Origin: a virus
Direction: 5' to 3' (one strand)
DNA length: 47,979 nucleotides
Virus record (IMG/VR): IMGVR_UViG_3300045120_000134
Coordinates: 1 to 47,979 of that record
Shown: positions 14,405 to 23,972 of the stretch, in pieces
Layout: every line of letters begins with the position of its first letter
How positions within the stretch are numbered: position 1 is the stretch's first letter
Position numbers and translations under genes: made by a program
Notes under the pieces: model-generated
Told to the model about the DNA's origin: nothing
What the model saw: only the letters and a program-made list of their open reading frames with translations
Database searches by the model: none

Positions 14405-15947
14405 AGAAATCCGCTACTTCCAGGCCCTGAAAAGGCGGAAAGCCAGCCTCACGGCGAAGGACTCGCTGCTCGGCTTTGCCAAAGCCATGCATCCCGACCC
14501 CGAGCATCCCGACGACGTGGATTTCTCGCTCTACAAGCCGGCTCTCCACCACGAAGTTATCGCTGCCGCCCTCGAGGAAGTCGAGGCTGGCCGGCTCCGG
14601 CGCCTGATCATCAACTGCCCGCCTCGCCACGGGAAGTCGGAGCTGGCTTCGCGCCTCTTCCCGCCCTGGTTTTTGGGCAAACACCCCCGCGACAGCATCA
14701 TTTCAGCCTCTTACAACGAGAAATTCTCATGGGATTTCGGCCGTGAAGTCAAAAACACCATCGAAGACCCGGTTTTCCGGCAGATTTTCCCCGAAATCGC
14801 CATCGCCACGGCCTCAGTCGACCGCATCGAGGTCGAAACCGGCGGGAAAGTCTTTTTTACAGGCCGAGGTGGCTCGATTACTGGCCGAGGGGCGATCGGG
14901 CTCATACTGGATGACCCGATTAAGGACCGAACTGAAGCTGATAGCCCGACTGTCCGCGAAAAAGTTTGGAAGTGGTACACGCAGGTCATGAGATCACGTC
15001 TGGTGACCTCGAAAGGCTGGATCATCATCATCCAGACCCGCTGGCACGAGGACGACCTCGTCGGCAGGCTCACCGACAAGACAAATCCGAGCTACGTGCT
15101 CACCGAAGCGAAGAAATGGTCGATAATCGACCTGCCGGCCATTGCCCGCGATAACGACCCCATCGGTCGTAAGGTTGGCGAGGCGCTTTGGCCGGAGCGA
15201 TTCCCTGTCGAGCATCTCGAAGACCTCCGCGAGGGCGATCCCCGGGGCTTCCAGGCTCTCTACCAGGGCTCCCCCACTCCCGAGAAGGGCAACTTCTTCC
15301 CTGGCGATTGCATCATGACCTACTCGAAGGCCGAGATGCCGCCTAAGGAGGAACTCCGCTTCTACGCCGCTTCCGACCATGCCGTCTCCACCGCGCAGGA
15401 CCGCGACAAGACCTGCCTGATGATCATCGGCCTGGATAAGGACACCAACATATGGATCATGCCGGAATTGATCTGGGGAAGGTTTACCACCGACTACACC
15501 GTCGAGCGGATGATCGATCTGATGGCCAAATTCAAGCCGCTATACTGGTGGGCGGAAAAGGGCCACATCTCGAAGTCGATCGGCCCCTTCTTACGCAAGC
15601 GTATGCTCGAACGCTCGACGTTCTGCAGCGTCATCGAAGTAACCCCCACCCATGACAAAAAGACCCGGGCACAGTCGATCTCGTCGCGAATGGCCATGCG
15701 CATGGTCTATTTTCCTTCTTTCGCGCCCTGGTGGGCAGATGCCCGTGACGAGCTCCTCAAGTTTCCGTTCGGGACGCACGATGATTTCTGCGATACCTTG
15801 GCCTGGGTCGGCATGGGCCTCGGCATCCACGTGCCCGCCAAGCGCCCCAAGCCGATCGAGAAAGGCCCGAAGGTGGGCACGCTCGGCTGGATCAAGGCTT
15901 CGGCCAAGGACGAGCTGAAACCTCGCCGCACGATGGGAGGCTGGTAG
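14385..15947 (+). CDS. terL: Terminase large subunit
   Basis: A 520-residue DNA-packaging motor. The ATPase domain has the Walker A variant CPPRHGKS with Lys84 and Walker B GLILDDP with Asp176-Asp177. The C-terminal RNase H-like nuclease has Asp331 (AASDHAV), Glu391 (WWAEKGH) and Asp466-Asp467 (HDDFCDTLAW) as the likely metal ligands. Length and motifs are complete. It pumps DNA through the portal encoded just downstream and cuts concatemers. Confidence 0.93.
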   Translation: MPQLSPEEIRYFQALKRRKASLTAKDSLLGFAKAMHPDPEHPDDVDFSLYKPALHHEVIAAALEEVEAGRLRRLIINCPPRHGKSELASRLFPPWFLGKHPRDSIISASYNEKFSWDFGREVKNTIEDPVFRQIFPEIAIATASVDRIEVETGGKVFFTGRGGSITGRGAIGLILDDPIKDRTEADSPTVREKVWKWYTQVMRSRLVTSKGWIIIIQTRWHEDDLVGRLTDKTNPSYVLTEAKKWSIIDLPAIARDNDPIGRKVGEALWPERFPVEHLEDLREGDPRGFQALYQGSPTPEKGNFFPGDCIMTYSKAEMPPKEELRFYAASDHAVSTAQDRDKTCLMIIGLDKDTNIWIMPELIWGRFTTDYTVERMIDLMAKFKPLYWWAEKGHISKSIGPFLRKRMLERSTFCSVIEVTPTHDKKTRAQSISSRMAMRMVYFPSFAPWWADARDELLKFPFGTHDDFCDTLAWVGMGLGIHVPAKRPKPIEKGPKVGTLGWIKASAKDELKPRRTMGGW

Positions 15948-16105
15948 TGAAGAGCCTCTGGGGTATCCGTCACATCCGTTGGTTCGTGCTGGCGTGGCGG
16001 GTCCAGACCCGTGCCCGGCAGGCGGCGCAAATCGGGTTGGGCTGGGGCATTCCCAATTCAAGCGATATCAGGGTTCTTGATGCGATCTGGCGAGGCGACG
16101 CATGA
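15947..16105 (+). CDS. Small basic protein between terminase and portal
   Basis: A 52-residue protein read from GTG at 15947, whose G is the last base of the terminase stop (TAGTG). Its stop overlaps the portal ATG. The sequence is basic and aromatic: LWGIRHIRWFVLAWRVQTRA at the start and a VLDAIWRGDA end. From memory, similar short proteins with RH.R...... and LDAIWRG ends occur in alphaproteobacterial phages at this position. Function unknown. Confidence 0.6.
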   Translation: MKSLWGIRHIRWFVLAWRVQTRARQAAQIGLGWGIPNSSDIRVLDAIWRGDA

Positions 16106-18678
16106 GCATCGGCGGCCCCGTGGCCCCTGACACCGGCCTGCCGCCGCCCGATCCGGGCATGGCGCCGGAGGATCAGGCGATCCTGTCGATGCCGCCTAAG
16201 GACCCCAATCAGAAGATCGTCCCGCGGGCACCGCCGGAGCCGCCCGAGCAGCGCAAGCGCCTGGTCACCGAGTGGACGTCGAAAGTCAAATCTTCCAAGA
16301 AGCATTGGGAGCCCAACTTCCGGCAGATGATCCGCGATCAGCGTTTCTGCTCCGGCCAGCAGTGGACTGAGGAGACCAAAGCCTCCGCCTTCAACGACGA
16401 GCTCGAGGACCGCTACGTCGCGAACATCACGCTCCGTCATGTGAAGCAGCGTGTCGCTGCCCTCTACGCCAAGAACCCCAAGGCCGTCGCCAAGCCGCGC
16501 CGCAAGATGTACTCGACGGTCTGGGACGGCACGATCGAAACGTATAAGCAGGCGCAAACCGTCCTGCAGCAGGCGCAGGCCCAGCAGGACCTGCTGTCGA
16601 AGCTCCTGCTCGGCGCCGGCATCGGCATGGCGGCGTCGAACGCCGGGATTCCCCTGGGCACGCTCACCGGGCAGCCGGAATATGCCTGGCAGGTGCCGCC
16701 CAAGGGGCTTCCCCCGAACGCTCCTGGCCTCTCCTCGAACGGCGGTGCCGGTCCACCAACCCCTGGCCCGCCTACTCCTGGGCCGCCGCCTACCCCAGAC
16801 GCTGGCGGCCCGGGAGGCCCTCCGGGAGGTCCTCCTTCTCCCGGGCCTCCCGGAATGGGTCCGCCTGGCCCGCCCGGCTTGCCCAATATCTCCGGGATCA
16901 TGGGTGCCCTCCAGCCGCCGCCGGGCACGCCCTCGATCTTCCCGCCGCAGGGTCCCTCGCCCGACGAGGTCACCCATGCCCAGGCGATCATGGCCGACGT
17001 GCAGACGGTCAAGGCACAGACCGACCAGGTCAACCGGATCGGGCGGACGCTCGAGATCCTTTACGAGTACGAGATTTCGCAGCAGGCGCAGAACTTCAAA
17101 AGCCGGATGAAGATGACGGTGAGGCGTGCCGCGACCTCTGGCGTCGGCTGGATCAAGGTCGGCTTCCAGCGGGTCATGGGGCGCTCGCCCGACCTCGACT
17201 CGCAACTTGCCGATGCCGAGGCCCAGCTCACGCTGATCCAGCGGGTCTCTTCCGACGTCGCCGACAACGAGATCCAGCAGGACTCGCCCGAAGTCGAGCA
17301 GATGCGTTTGGTCATCGCCGACCTGGCTGCCCAGCAGGACATCGTCTTACGCGAGGGGCTGATGTTCTCATGGCCAAAGCCGACTGCGATCATCCCTGAC
17401 CGCGGCTGCACATCCCTCAGGAACTTCCTCGGCTGCGGCTGGGTCGCCGAAGAGTATTGCCTGACGCCTGACGAGATCCAGGAGACCTACGGCGTCGACA
17501 TCGGCAGCAATTTCACTTCCTATAGATCAACCCATGTCGGCATGGACTTCGGTCAGGTCGAGGAGTCCCGTCACGGCTCACCCTACGGCGACGACAAGGA
17601 GAACCCGAGCAAAGCCCTGGTCTGGGAGATCTACAACAAGAAGGACGGGCTGGTTTACATCGTCTGTGAGGGCTACCCCGACTTCCTGCGCGAGCCGGCC
17701 TCCCCCGAGTGCTACACCGAAGCCTTCTGGCCGTGGTTCCTCGTCGCCCTCAACGAGACTGACGGCAAGGTCTACCCGCCGTCTGACGTCGCCCTCGTCC
17801 GCTCGATGCAGCTCGAGCTGAACCGCTCCCGACAAGGTCTAAGAGAGCACCGCTTCGCCAATCGCCCGAAAACCGCCTATGCCGAAGGTCTCCTTTCTGA
17901 AGAAGACCTCGACACCCTCCGCAATCCGCCGACCAACGCCCTGATCGCCATCTCTGGTCTGCAACCCGGGCAGGACGTCAACCAGGTCATCCAAGGCATC
18001 AAGGGAGTGCCAGTTGATCCAAACATCTATGCGACGCTCGAAGTATTTCAGGACCTTCTTAGAGTGGTTGGGGATCAGCAAGCCGATCTCGGACCCACTT
18101 CGGGCACCACCGCCACCGAAACCAACATCGCCGCTCAAGCGCGGGCAACCTCCACCGGGTCAGAGATCGACGACATCGACGACACCCTCAGCGCGATGGC
18201 CCAAGCCTCCGGACAAATCCTCCTTCTGAACGTCTCCCCGGAGACCGTACACAACATCGTCGGACCCGGCGCCGTCTGGCCGGCGCTGACCAAGGGTGAC
18301 GTCGCCAAGAACTTGATCCTCGACGTCGAGGCCGGCTCGTCGGGAAGACCCGACCAGCAGAGAGAACTTCAGAACTTCGAGCGCCTCGCTCCGATCCTGA
18401 TGCAGATCCCTGGGATCACGCCGTCGTTCCTGGCGAAGCAGGCCCTCACCCGGCTCGACGACTCGATCGACATGGACAGCGCCATCACCGACGGGCTCCC
18501 CAGCATCTTGCAGCAGAACGGCGTGCAGCCGGGCGCGTCGAGCACGCCCGGGGCACCGGACCCGGCGGCGCAAGGTCCCATGGGCAAGAACAACGCCCCG
18601 GGTCCGCCGTCGCCGCAGTCATCGGCGCCAACCCCGATGAACGCTGGCCCGCCGGGTCCGCCTTCACAGCTCAACTAA
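16102..18678 (+). CDS. Portal protein
   Basis: An 858-residue portal of the large podovirus kind, forming the dodecameric DNA gate of the head. It has an N-terminal basic domain, long helices rich in Gln around 145-175 and 300-330, and a central core (IIPDRGCTSLRNFLGCGWVA and the acidic helices near 700). Two features are odd: residues about 213-262 are a Pro/Gly-rich insert (PPTPGPPTPGPPPTPDAGGP, then GGPPGGPPSPGPPGMGPPGP), and the last 60 residues are again Pro/Gly-rich. Position after terminase and before scaffold supports the call. Confidence 0.85.
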   Translation: MSIGGPVAPDTGLPPPDPGMAPEDQAILSMPPKDPNQKIVPRAPPEPPEQRKRLVTEWTSKVKSSKKHWEPNFRQMIRDQRFCSGQQWTEETKASAFNDELEDRYVANITLRHVKQRVAALYAKNPKAVAKPRRKMYSTVWDGTIETYKQAQTVLQQAQAQQDLLSKLLLGAGIGMAASNAGIPLGTLTGQPEYAWQVPPKGLPPNAPGLSSNGGAGPPTPGPPTPGPPPTPDAGGPGGPPGGPPSPGPPGMGPPGPPGLPNISGIMGALQPPPGTPSIFPPQGPSPDEVTHAQAIMADVQTVKAQTDQVNRIGRTLEILYEYEISQQAQNFKSRMKMTVRRAATSGVGWIKVGFQRVMGRSPDLDSQLADAEAQLTLIQRVSSDVADNEIQQDSPEVEQMRLVIADLAAQQDIVLREGLMFSWPKPTAIIPDRGCTSLRNFLGCGWVAEEYCLTPDEIQETYGVDIGSNFTSYRSTHVGMDFGQVEESRHGSPYGDDKENPSKALVWEIYNKKDGLVYIVCEGYPDFLREPASPECYTEAFWPWFLVALNETDGKVYPPSDVALVRSMQLELNRSRQGLREHRFANRPKTAYAEGLLSEEDLDTLRNPPTNALIAISGLQPGQDVNQVIQGIKGVPVDPNIYATLEVFQDLLRVVGDQQADLGPTSGTTATETNIAAQARATSTGSEIDDIDDTLSAMAQASGQILLLNVSPETVHNIVGPGAVWPALTKGDVAKNLILDVEAGSSGRPDQQRELQNFERLAPILMQIPGITPSFLAKQALTRLDDSIDMDSAITDGLPSILQQNGVQPGASSTPGAPDPAAQGPMGKNNAPGPPSPQSSAPTPMNAGPPGPPSQLN

Positions 18679-18697
18679 TCAGGAGTATTCCTGCCCC

Positions 18698-19747
18698 GTG
18701 GCCGAAGACATCTCCGAAGCACCAATATCCACCCCGTCTCCGGACACGGCAGCGCCTGCCGGCCCCCCTACGACAGGCGCTGACACTCCATCTGAGGGGC
18801 AGCAGACCGTATCGACTGAAGGGAAAAAGCCTTCCCTGCTCGACGCCGTGCTCAAAGTCGTACCAGCGAGCACTGAGCCGGACGTCCTGACAGGTAAGGT
18901 ACCCGACGCTCCCACGTCTACCGACAGCGGAGATCAGGCAGCCAAAGACGACGAGGCTGGTGACGAAGCTTCCGACGAACCCTCGGCACTCGATCCGCCG
19001 GTGGTCCGGAAGAAGATCAATCGGCTGCTGAAGCAGCGCCAGGAACTGCGCAACCAGGTTGCCCAGCTCGAAGCACTGCAGCCGTCAGCCGAAATCGGCG
19101 AACAACTCGCGACCTTCGCCAAGGACAACGACTTGAGCTCGGACGACGTCGTCCGCGCCATCTCCTTGGCAGCCGCGGTGCGGATGGGTGACTGGGAAGG
19201 CTTCTACAGACAAGTCGGTCCCTTCGTCCGCCGTGCCCAGGAGTACCTCGGTTTGGTGCTCCCGGAGGATCTCGATCAGCGTGTTCAACAAGGGCACATG
19301 ACCGAGGCCGCGGCACGCGAGTATGCACGGACACGCTTCGATGCGGGGCGGGCACAGGCACTGGCGGAACAGCGCCAGGCCGAGCTCAACACCCGCTCGG
19401 TTCAGTCCGTGCAAGCCGACGTGCAACGTGCCGTCACCAGTTTCGAGACTCGTTTGGCCGCGAGCGATCCTGACTACCGGGCAAAAGCCGACGCCATTCG
19501 CCGGACGACGCAAGCCCTGCTGCACGAGCGCGGCGGGCAGATCAATTCCGTCAACGAGGCTCTGGATATCGTCCAGGCCGCGCATCAGGAAGTGACTGCC
19601 CAGTACCGTAAGCTCCTGCCGCAGCCGCGCGCGACGCACCCGGTCCCGGATGGCAATTCGCAACAGCCCGGCGCGCGTGCCGCCCCGAAAAACCTCATGG
19701 AAGCAGCCCTTTTGGGCCTTGAGCGGGCGAGGCAAGAGCGTGCCTGA
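18698..19747 (+). CDS. Head scaffolding protein
   Basis: A 349-residue acidic, helix-rich protein starting with GTG at 18698, 12 bases after AGGAG. The first 100 residues are disordered and Pro/Thr/Asp-rich. Helices follow (VVRKKINRLLKQRQELRNQV, then a long helical region) and the C-terminus is basic. This charge layout and the place between portal and capsid are typical of internal scaffolds that guide capsid assembly and leave. No protease motif was seen. Confidence 0.75.
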   Translation: MAEDISEAPISTPSPDTAAPAGPPTTGADTPSEGQQTVSTEGKKPSLLDAVLKVVPASTEPDVLTGKVPDAPTSTDSGDQAAKDDEAGDEASDEPSALDPPVVRKKINRLLKQRQELRNQVAQLEALQPSAEIGEQLATFAKDNDLSSDDVVRAISLAAAVRMGDWEGFYRQVGPFVRRAQEYLGLVLPEDLDQRVQQGHMTEAAAREYARTRFDAGRAQALAEQRQAELNTRSVQSVQADVQRAVTSFETRLAASDPDYRAKADAIRRTTQALLHERGGQINSVNEALDIVQAAHQEVTAQYRKLLPQPRATHPVPDGNSQQPGARAAPKNLMEAALLGLERARQERA

Positions 19748-19762
19748 TCATGGATCATTCAA

Positions 19763-20830
19763 ATGGCTTTCACAGCCGGTGAAATCACGAATATCGCGAA
19801 TGCCGCACTAGACTTCTATTTCTCCAAGGGTGACGTCTTCCGTCAGACGCTCCAGAAGAGGCCGCTCTGGGACAAGATGTCGTCAAAGCGCAAGTCCTTC
19901 CCGGGCGGCAAGGGCTCGATCTCGCTCGCCGTGTCCGGCACCTTCGGCGACGGCTCGGGCAACGATGTCATCAAGGGCTATACCCACAATGACACGGTCA
20001 ACTTCTACACTCCCGCCAACATCCTCCGGGCGAACTTCCCCTGGCGCGAGCACCACATCGGCCTGATGCTCACTCACACCGAGCTCAAGATCGACGGCAT
20101 CTCCGTCGTCGACACCAATGGCGCCGACACGTCGAACCACTCGGGAAGGGAGATGACGGTCCTCGTCGGTCTCCTCGAGGATAAGCTCTTCGATCTCGGC
20201 GAGCAGTACGCCCGGGGCATGAACCTCCTCTCTTATGGGGATGGGGTTGCCGACGCCAAGGGCATGGCGGGCCTCGGGCTTATTGTTGCGGCTAATCCCG
20301 CCGTCGGCACTATCGGCGGCATCAACCGCGCCACTGCCGGCCTCTCCTGGTGGAGGAACCTCGCCAAGACCGCCGCCTCCGGCGGCGCGGTGACTTCCTC
20401 GCCGACCAATGGCGGCGCCCTCCTGCAGGAGCTGCAGAAGCAGCGCCGGCAGCTCATCCGCTACGGCGGGTCACCCGACCTCTTCGTCTGCGGTAGCGAC
20501 TTCCTCGGGGCGATGGAAACCGAGATGCGCGCGAACGGCCTCTATGCGCAGAACGGGTTCAAGTCCTCGCAGGACGCCGCGATGGGCGACATGATGTTCG
20601 CGGGTCAGACGATCAACTATGACCCGACCCTCGACGATCTCGCCCTCAACAAGCGGGCCTACTGGATCGACTCCTCGAACATCTTCATCGAGGCGATGAC
20701 CGGAGAGTGGATGCACAACCACTCGCCTTCCCGGCCGGCGAACCAGTTCCTGATGTACCGATCGATCACGACAACTTGCCAGATGGTCGCCAAGCAGTGC
20801 AATTCCAGCTTGGTGATCGACATCGCGTAA
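19763..20830 (+). CDS. Major capsid protein
   Basis: A 355-residue shell protein by position and length, following the scaffold after 15 bases. The N-terminal helix (AFTAGEITNIANAALDFYF), the Gly-rich loop near 50-75 (GGKGSISLAVSGTFGDGSGN) and the beta-rich C-terminal half with SPDLFVCGSDFLGAMETEMR are consistent with an HK97-fold capsid of the kind paired with this adaptor/nozzle set. There is no sign of an N-terminal delta domain, in keeping with a separate scaffold. Confidence 0.82.
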   Translation: MAFTAGEITNIANAALDFYFSKGDVFRQTLQKRPLWDKMSSKRKSFPGGKGSISLAVSGTFGDGSGNDVIKGYTHNDTVNFYTPANILRANFPWREHHIGLMLTHTELKIDGISVVDTNGADTSNHSGREMTVLVGLLEDKLFDLGEQYARGMNLLSYGDGVADAKGMAGLGLIVAANPAVGTIGGINRATAGLSWWRNLAKTAASGGAVTSSPTNGGALLQELQKQRRQLIRYGGSPDLFVCGSDFLGAMETEMRANGLYAQNGFKSSQDAAMGDMMFAGQTINYDPTLDDLALNKRAYWIDSSNIFIEAMTGEWMHNHSPSRPANQFLMYRSITTTCQMVAKQCNSSLVIDIA

Positions 20831-20841
20831 GGGGAGAAATC

Positions 20842-21288
20842 ATGCACTTCTGCACCGCATTCATCGCCATTTCCAGCGATCAGCAGCAAATCGCGTATCG
20901 CGGACCTGACAACCCGATCTCATGGCCGGAGATCGAGGTCATCCGGCAGCTCCATGGCGATCATGCGGTGCAGGAGGTGAAGCCCTTCGTGCAGGTCGAC
21001 CAGTCCCCGACCAACGAGAAGGAGCGGCTCAGCCTGATCTATGGCCCGATCGTCGGGGAAAAGGTCTACACGGGGCGTCGGCCCAACATGGATATGGATG
21101 CTGCCGAAATGACCTACCTCGAGCCGGGCACCGAGTGGCGCAACCCGATCACACGGGAAGTTGCTCTTGTCCCGGAAGCAAAACTCGACGGGCGATCCAA
21201 GGCCGCCCGCGCCAAGATCCCGAAGCGTGACGAGAAGGGCCGCATCATGTCCACCGCCGTGCCCGACGAGCCAACGCTGGAACTCTGA
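20842..21288 (+). CDS. Head accessory protein, unknown
   Basis: A 148-residue protein from ATG 20842, with AGGGGAG at 20829-20835. The first half is compact (MHFCTAFIAISSDQQQIAYR) and the C-terminal third is basic. It lies between the capsid and the adaptor genes and overlaps the next start by one base, so a head-stabilising or completion role is inferred. No family is recognised. Confidence 0.6.
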   Translation: MHFCTAFIAISSDQQQIAYRGPDNPISWPEIEVIRQLHGDHAVQEVKPFVQVDQSPTNEKERLSLIYGPIVGEKVYTGRRPNMDMDAAEMTYLEPGTEWRNPITREVALVPEAKLDGRSKAARAKIPKRDEKGRIMSTAVPDEPTLEL

Positions 21289-22007
21289 TGCAAACCGATA
21301 CCCTCGCCAATTGCGTCTACAATCTGCGCGGCGAGACCGGGCACTCGCTGAGCGCGGCGCAGGGCCAGAACAACATCGACACTCTGAAATACATCCTCAA
21401 GCGGGCGCAGCAGGAGCTGTGGACGGCCTACGTCTGGCCGCAGCTCATGCAGTCGGTCGACATGTCGACGGTGGCCGGACAATTCCTTTATGACTACCCG
21501 ACGCCGGTTGGCTACAGCACGCCACTGCAGTTCGACGACATCCGCAAAACCTTCGTCGCCCCCAGCCTGACGTCGCCCTGGCAGCCCGGGTTCGACTACC
21601 TGCAGGAGATGGACGACCTGATCAACGGCGACGGGACCAACACCCAGGCAGGTGACGGCCCGCAGTTCTGGCGGCCGTATACACCGACCCAGTTCCGGCT
21701 GTGGCCGACGCCGGTAACCGCCAATTACCAGATTCGCTTCCGGGCGATGAAGTCGTTGGCGGCGTTCATCGACGACGCCGACGTCTCGACCCTCGACGCC
21801 ATGACCATCGTCCTCTTCAGCGCGGCCGAGATCCTTGCCCGCTCGAAGGCCGAGGACGCGCCGAACAAGCTCAGGAAAGCGCAGAACCATCTCCTGGCGA
21901 CGCTCGGCAACTCAATATCCAGCAAGCGTCGCACCGCGACCCTTGGCTCCTCTGCTAGGGCCTACCGGCCAACTCCGGGATTGGACTACATCCCGCAGAC
22001 GGGGTGA
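21288..22007 (+). CDS. Head-tail adaptor (P22 gp4/T7 gp11-like)
   Basis: A 239-residue protein with an N-terminal helical part (LKYILKRAQQELWTAYVWP), a beta-rich middle (LWPTPVTANYQIRFRA) and a helical C-terminus (MTIVLFSAAEILARSKAEDA). This is the usual layout of podovirus adaptor proteins that ring the bottom of the portal. It is followed 4 bases later by the nozzle protein, the standard gene order. Confidence 0.72.
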   Translation: MQTDTLANCVYNLRGETGHSLSAAQGQNNIDTLKYILKRAQQELWTAYVWPQLMQSVDMSTVAGQFLYDYPTPVGYSTPLQFDDIRKTFVAPSLTSPWQPGFDYLQEMDDLINGDGTNTQAGDGPQFWRPYTPTQFRLWPTPVTANYQIRFRAMKSLAAFIDDADVSTLDAMTIVLFSAAEILARSKAEDAPNKLRKAQNHLLATLGNSISSKRRTATLGSSARAYRPTPGLDYIPQTG

Positions 22008-22010
22008 GCC

Positions 22011-23423
22011 ATGCCGACACTGGTGATCGACAATTTCGCGGCGGGTCTCGACACGCGCAAGTCGGCCCTGACGTCGGTTCCGGGCACGCTGCAGCGCCTG
22101 ACCAACGCCACCATCACGCCCGGTGGCGAGATCGCCAAAAGACGGGCCTTCATCAAGGTCGCCACGCTTACTAACTCCTTCGGCCTCGCCGCGACCGAGA
22201 GCACGCTCTACGCGTTCACCCGCAATGTCGTCGTCACGCCGCCGGTCATCTCCGTCTCCGGCGTCTCTGGCGGGCTGGTCTATCAGAAGATCCCGAATGC
22301 CTCGCCGACCCTGACCCAGACGGATTTCGATACGTTTAACGGCTTGATCTATCTGGCCTGCTACGACACGAACCCGGCAATCCTCTTTCCCGCCAACGTC
22401 CCGCATTACTATAACGCCGTCGCCACCGGCGGTGCCGGCAAGGGTGCCTACATCAAGACCTACGGCACCAAGGTCTACGCGGTGATCGGCACCAATCTCT
22501 CGTTCTCGGCCGTCAACGACCCCACGAACTGGACGACCGGCACTGGTGCCGGCTTCATCAACCTTTCCAACCAGGACTCCGGCGGCGAGGTGCTGATCTC
22601 GCTTGAGGTCTACTACGACAAGCTCTGTGTTTTCTCGACGCAGGCCACCCAGCTCTGGGCCGTCGATCCCGACCCGGCGCAGAACGCCCTCTCCCAGGTC
22701 TTGCGCAACTCCGGCACGACCGCACCGAACGGGATCTTGCAGTACGGCTCCGGCGATGTGCTTTATCTCGCCCAATCCGGTGTTCGCTCGGTGCGTGCCC
22801 GCGACTCCTCCAACGCGGCTGCCGTCTCCGACATCGGCTCGCCGGTCGACGCCCTCCTGCAGAACCTCTACCTCACCAAGGGGATCAACTATTTCTCTGC
22901 CGCCAGGGCCTTGCTGGAGCCGACCGTCGGCCGGTTCTGGCTGATCTTCCCCAACGAGATCTTCGTGCTCAGCGCCTTCCCTGGCCCCAAGATCACGGCG
23001 TGGTCTTACTACACCGTGCCCTTCACCATCGATAAGGCTGTGACCTGCGGCGGGCGGATTTTCCTGCGCTCGGGCGACGATCTCTACGTCTATGGCGGCA
23101 ACGATGGCACCGTCTATGACAACTGCGGCGTCGAGATCCGCCTCCCCTACCACGACATGGGCAAGCCCAACGTCAACAAGATCTTCGACGGCTTCGACAT
23201 GACTTTCACTGGTGCGTGGACGGTCAAGAACTCGTTCGCCTACGGCGACCCCGACAACGAGGAAACCCTCGGCAGTTTCGCGACCTACCCGACCTGGCGT
23301 GGCGGCAAGGCCGAATTCGCCGGCCAGAACACACACTTCTCGCTGCGCTTCTATAACGATGACACCTTGCCGGCGACGATCTCGAATGCCTCCGTCCACT
23401 ACGCCATGGCCCAGGAGGACTAG
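22011..23423 (+). CDS. Tail nozzle / DNA-stabilisation protein (P22 gp10-like)
   Basis: A 470-residue all-beta protein, opening with LVIDNFAAGLDTRKSALTSV, the typical start of P22 gp10-like and T7 gp12-like nozzle propellers. Repeated blade-like strands follow (TFNGLIYLACYD, KTYGTKVYAVIG, YYDKLCVFS, GSGDVLYLAQSGVRSV). It plugs the tail tip and keeps packaged DNA inside until infection. Confidence 0.8.
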   Translation: MPTLVIDNFAAGLDTRKSALTSVPGTLQRLTNATITPGGEIAKRRAFIKVATLTNSFGLAATESTLYAFTRNVVVTPPVISVSGVSGGLVYQKIPNASPTLTQTDFDTFNGLIYLACYDTNPAILFPANVPHYYNAVATGGAGKGAYIKTYGTKVYAVIGTNLSFSAVNDPTNWTTGTGAGFINLSNQDSGGEVLISLEVYYDKLCVFSTQATQLWAVDPDPAQNALSQVLRNSGTTAPNGILQYGSGDVLYLAQSGVRSVRARDSSNAAAVSDIGSPVDALLQNLYLTKGINYFSAARALLEPTVGRFWLIFPNEIFVLSAFPGPKITAWSYYTVPFTIDKAVTCGGRIFLRSGDDLYVYGGNDGTVYDNCGVEIRLPYHDMGKPNVNKIFDGFDMTFTGAWTVKNSFAYGDPDNEETLGSFATYPTWRGGKAEFAGQNTHFSLRFYNDDTLPATISNASVHYAMAQED

Positions 23424-23426
23424 GCG

Positions 23427-23972
23427 ATGCCCAACGAACGCAATGTCAGGACCCAGCAGATGCTGAAGAGCGAGGGCCTCTACAAAGGCAAGCTCGACGG
23501 CATCATCGGGCCGCAGACCCGGAAGGCTCTTGAGCTGCACAACAAGGCGCAGCTCCAGCCCCTTCCGCGGCAGCGTCCCAATCCGCCATCGGCGGCACCG
23601 TCTGGTCCGCCGCCGTCAGGTCCTGGCCTGCCTGCGGGTCCGCCGCCGCAGGCACCCGGTGGGCAGCCGATGCCGCCGATGCCAGACAGCAGCGCCTTCA
23701 TCAACGCACCTGATTACACCTATGGCGGCCCCAACCCGGCCTCGGCGCAGGGCATCCGCGACATCGTTAATGCCGTTGGCGGACCCGAGACCCTGCAGCC
23801 GCCGCCGACCGTTCCGGCGACCCCGCCGAACTTCGCCGGCGCTGCGGATTACCCGCCTGACTTCAACGGCCCCGCCTTCGCCTCTGGTTCGCAGCCGCTG
23901 GATCAGGGCGCCTTGCAGCAGGCGATCCAGACGCTTGGCCAGATACTATCCTCGGCGGTGCCGCGGCGATGA
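23427..23972 (+). CDS. Peptidoglycan-binding virion protein with Pro-rich linker
   Basis: A 181-residue protein. Residues 8-40 form a peptidoglycan-binding type 1 module (MLKSEGLYKGKLDGIIGPQT, RKAL). Residues 48-90 are Pro/Gly-rich, then a looser region follows and a C-terminal helix (LQQAIQTLGQILSSAV). It could anchor the tail to the cell wall at entry. It overlaps the next gene by ATGA. Confidence 0.65.
   Translation: MPNERNVRTQQMLKSEGLYKGKLDGIIGPQTRKALELHNKAQLQPLPRQRPNPPSAAPSGPPPSGPGLPAGPPPQAPGGQPMPPMPDSSAFINAPDYTYGGPNPASAQGIRDIVNAVGGPETLQPPPTVPATPPNFAGAADYPPDFNGPAFASGSQPLDQGALQQAIQTLGQILSSAVPRR

Noticed and set aside
21912-23540. 542-residue leftward open frame opposite the nozzle gene
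   Set aside because: Shadow frame, Gly/Val/Arg/Asp low-complexity, no motif.
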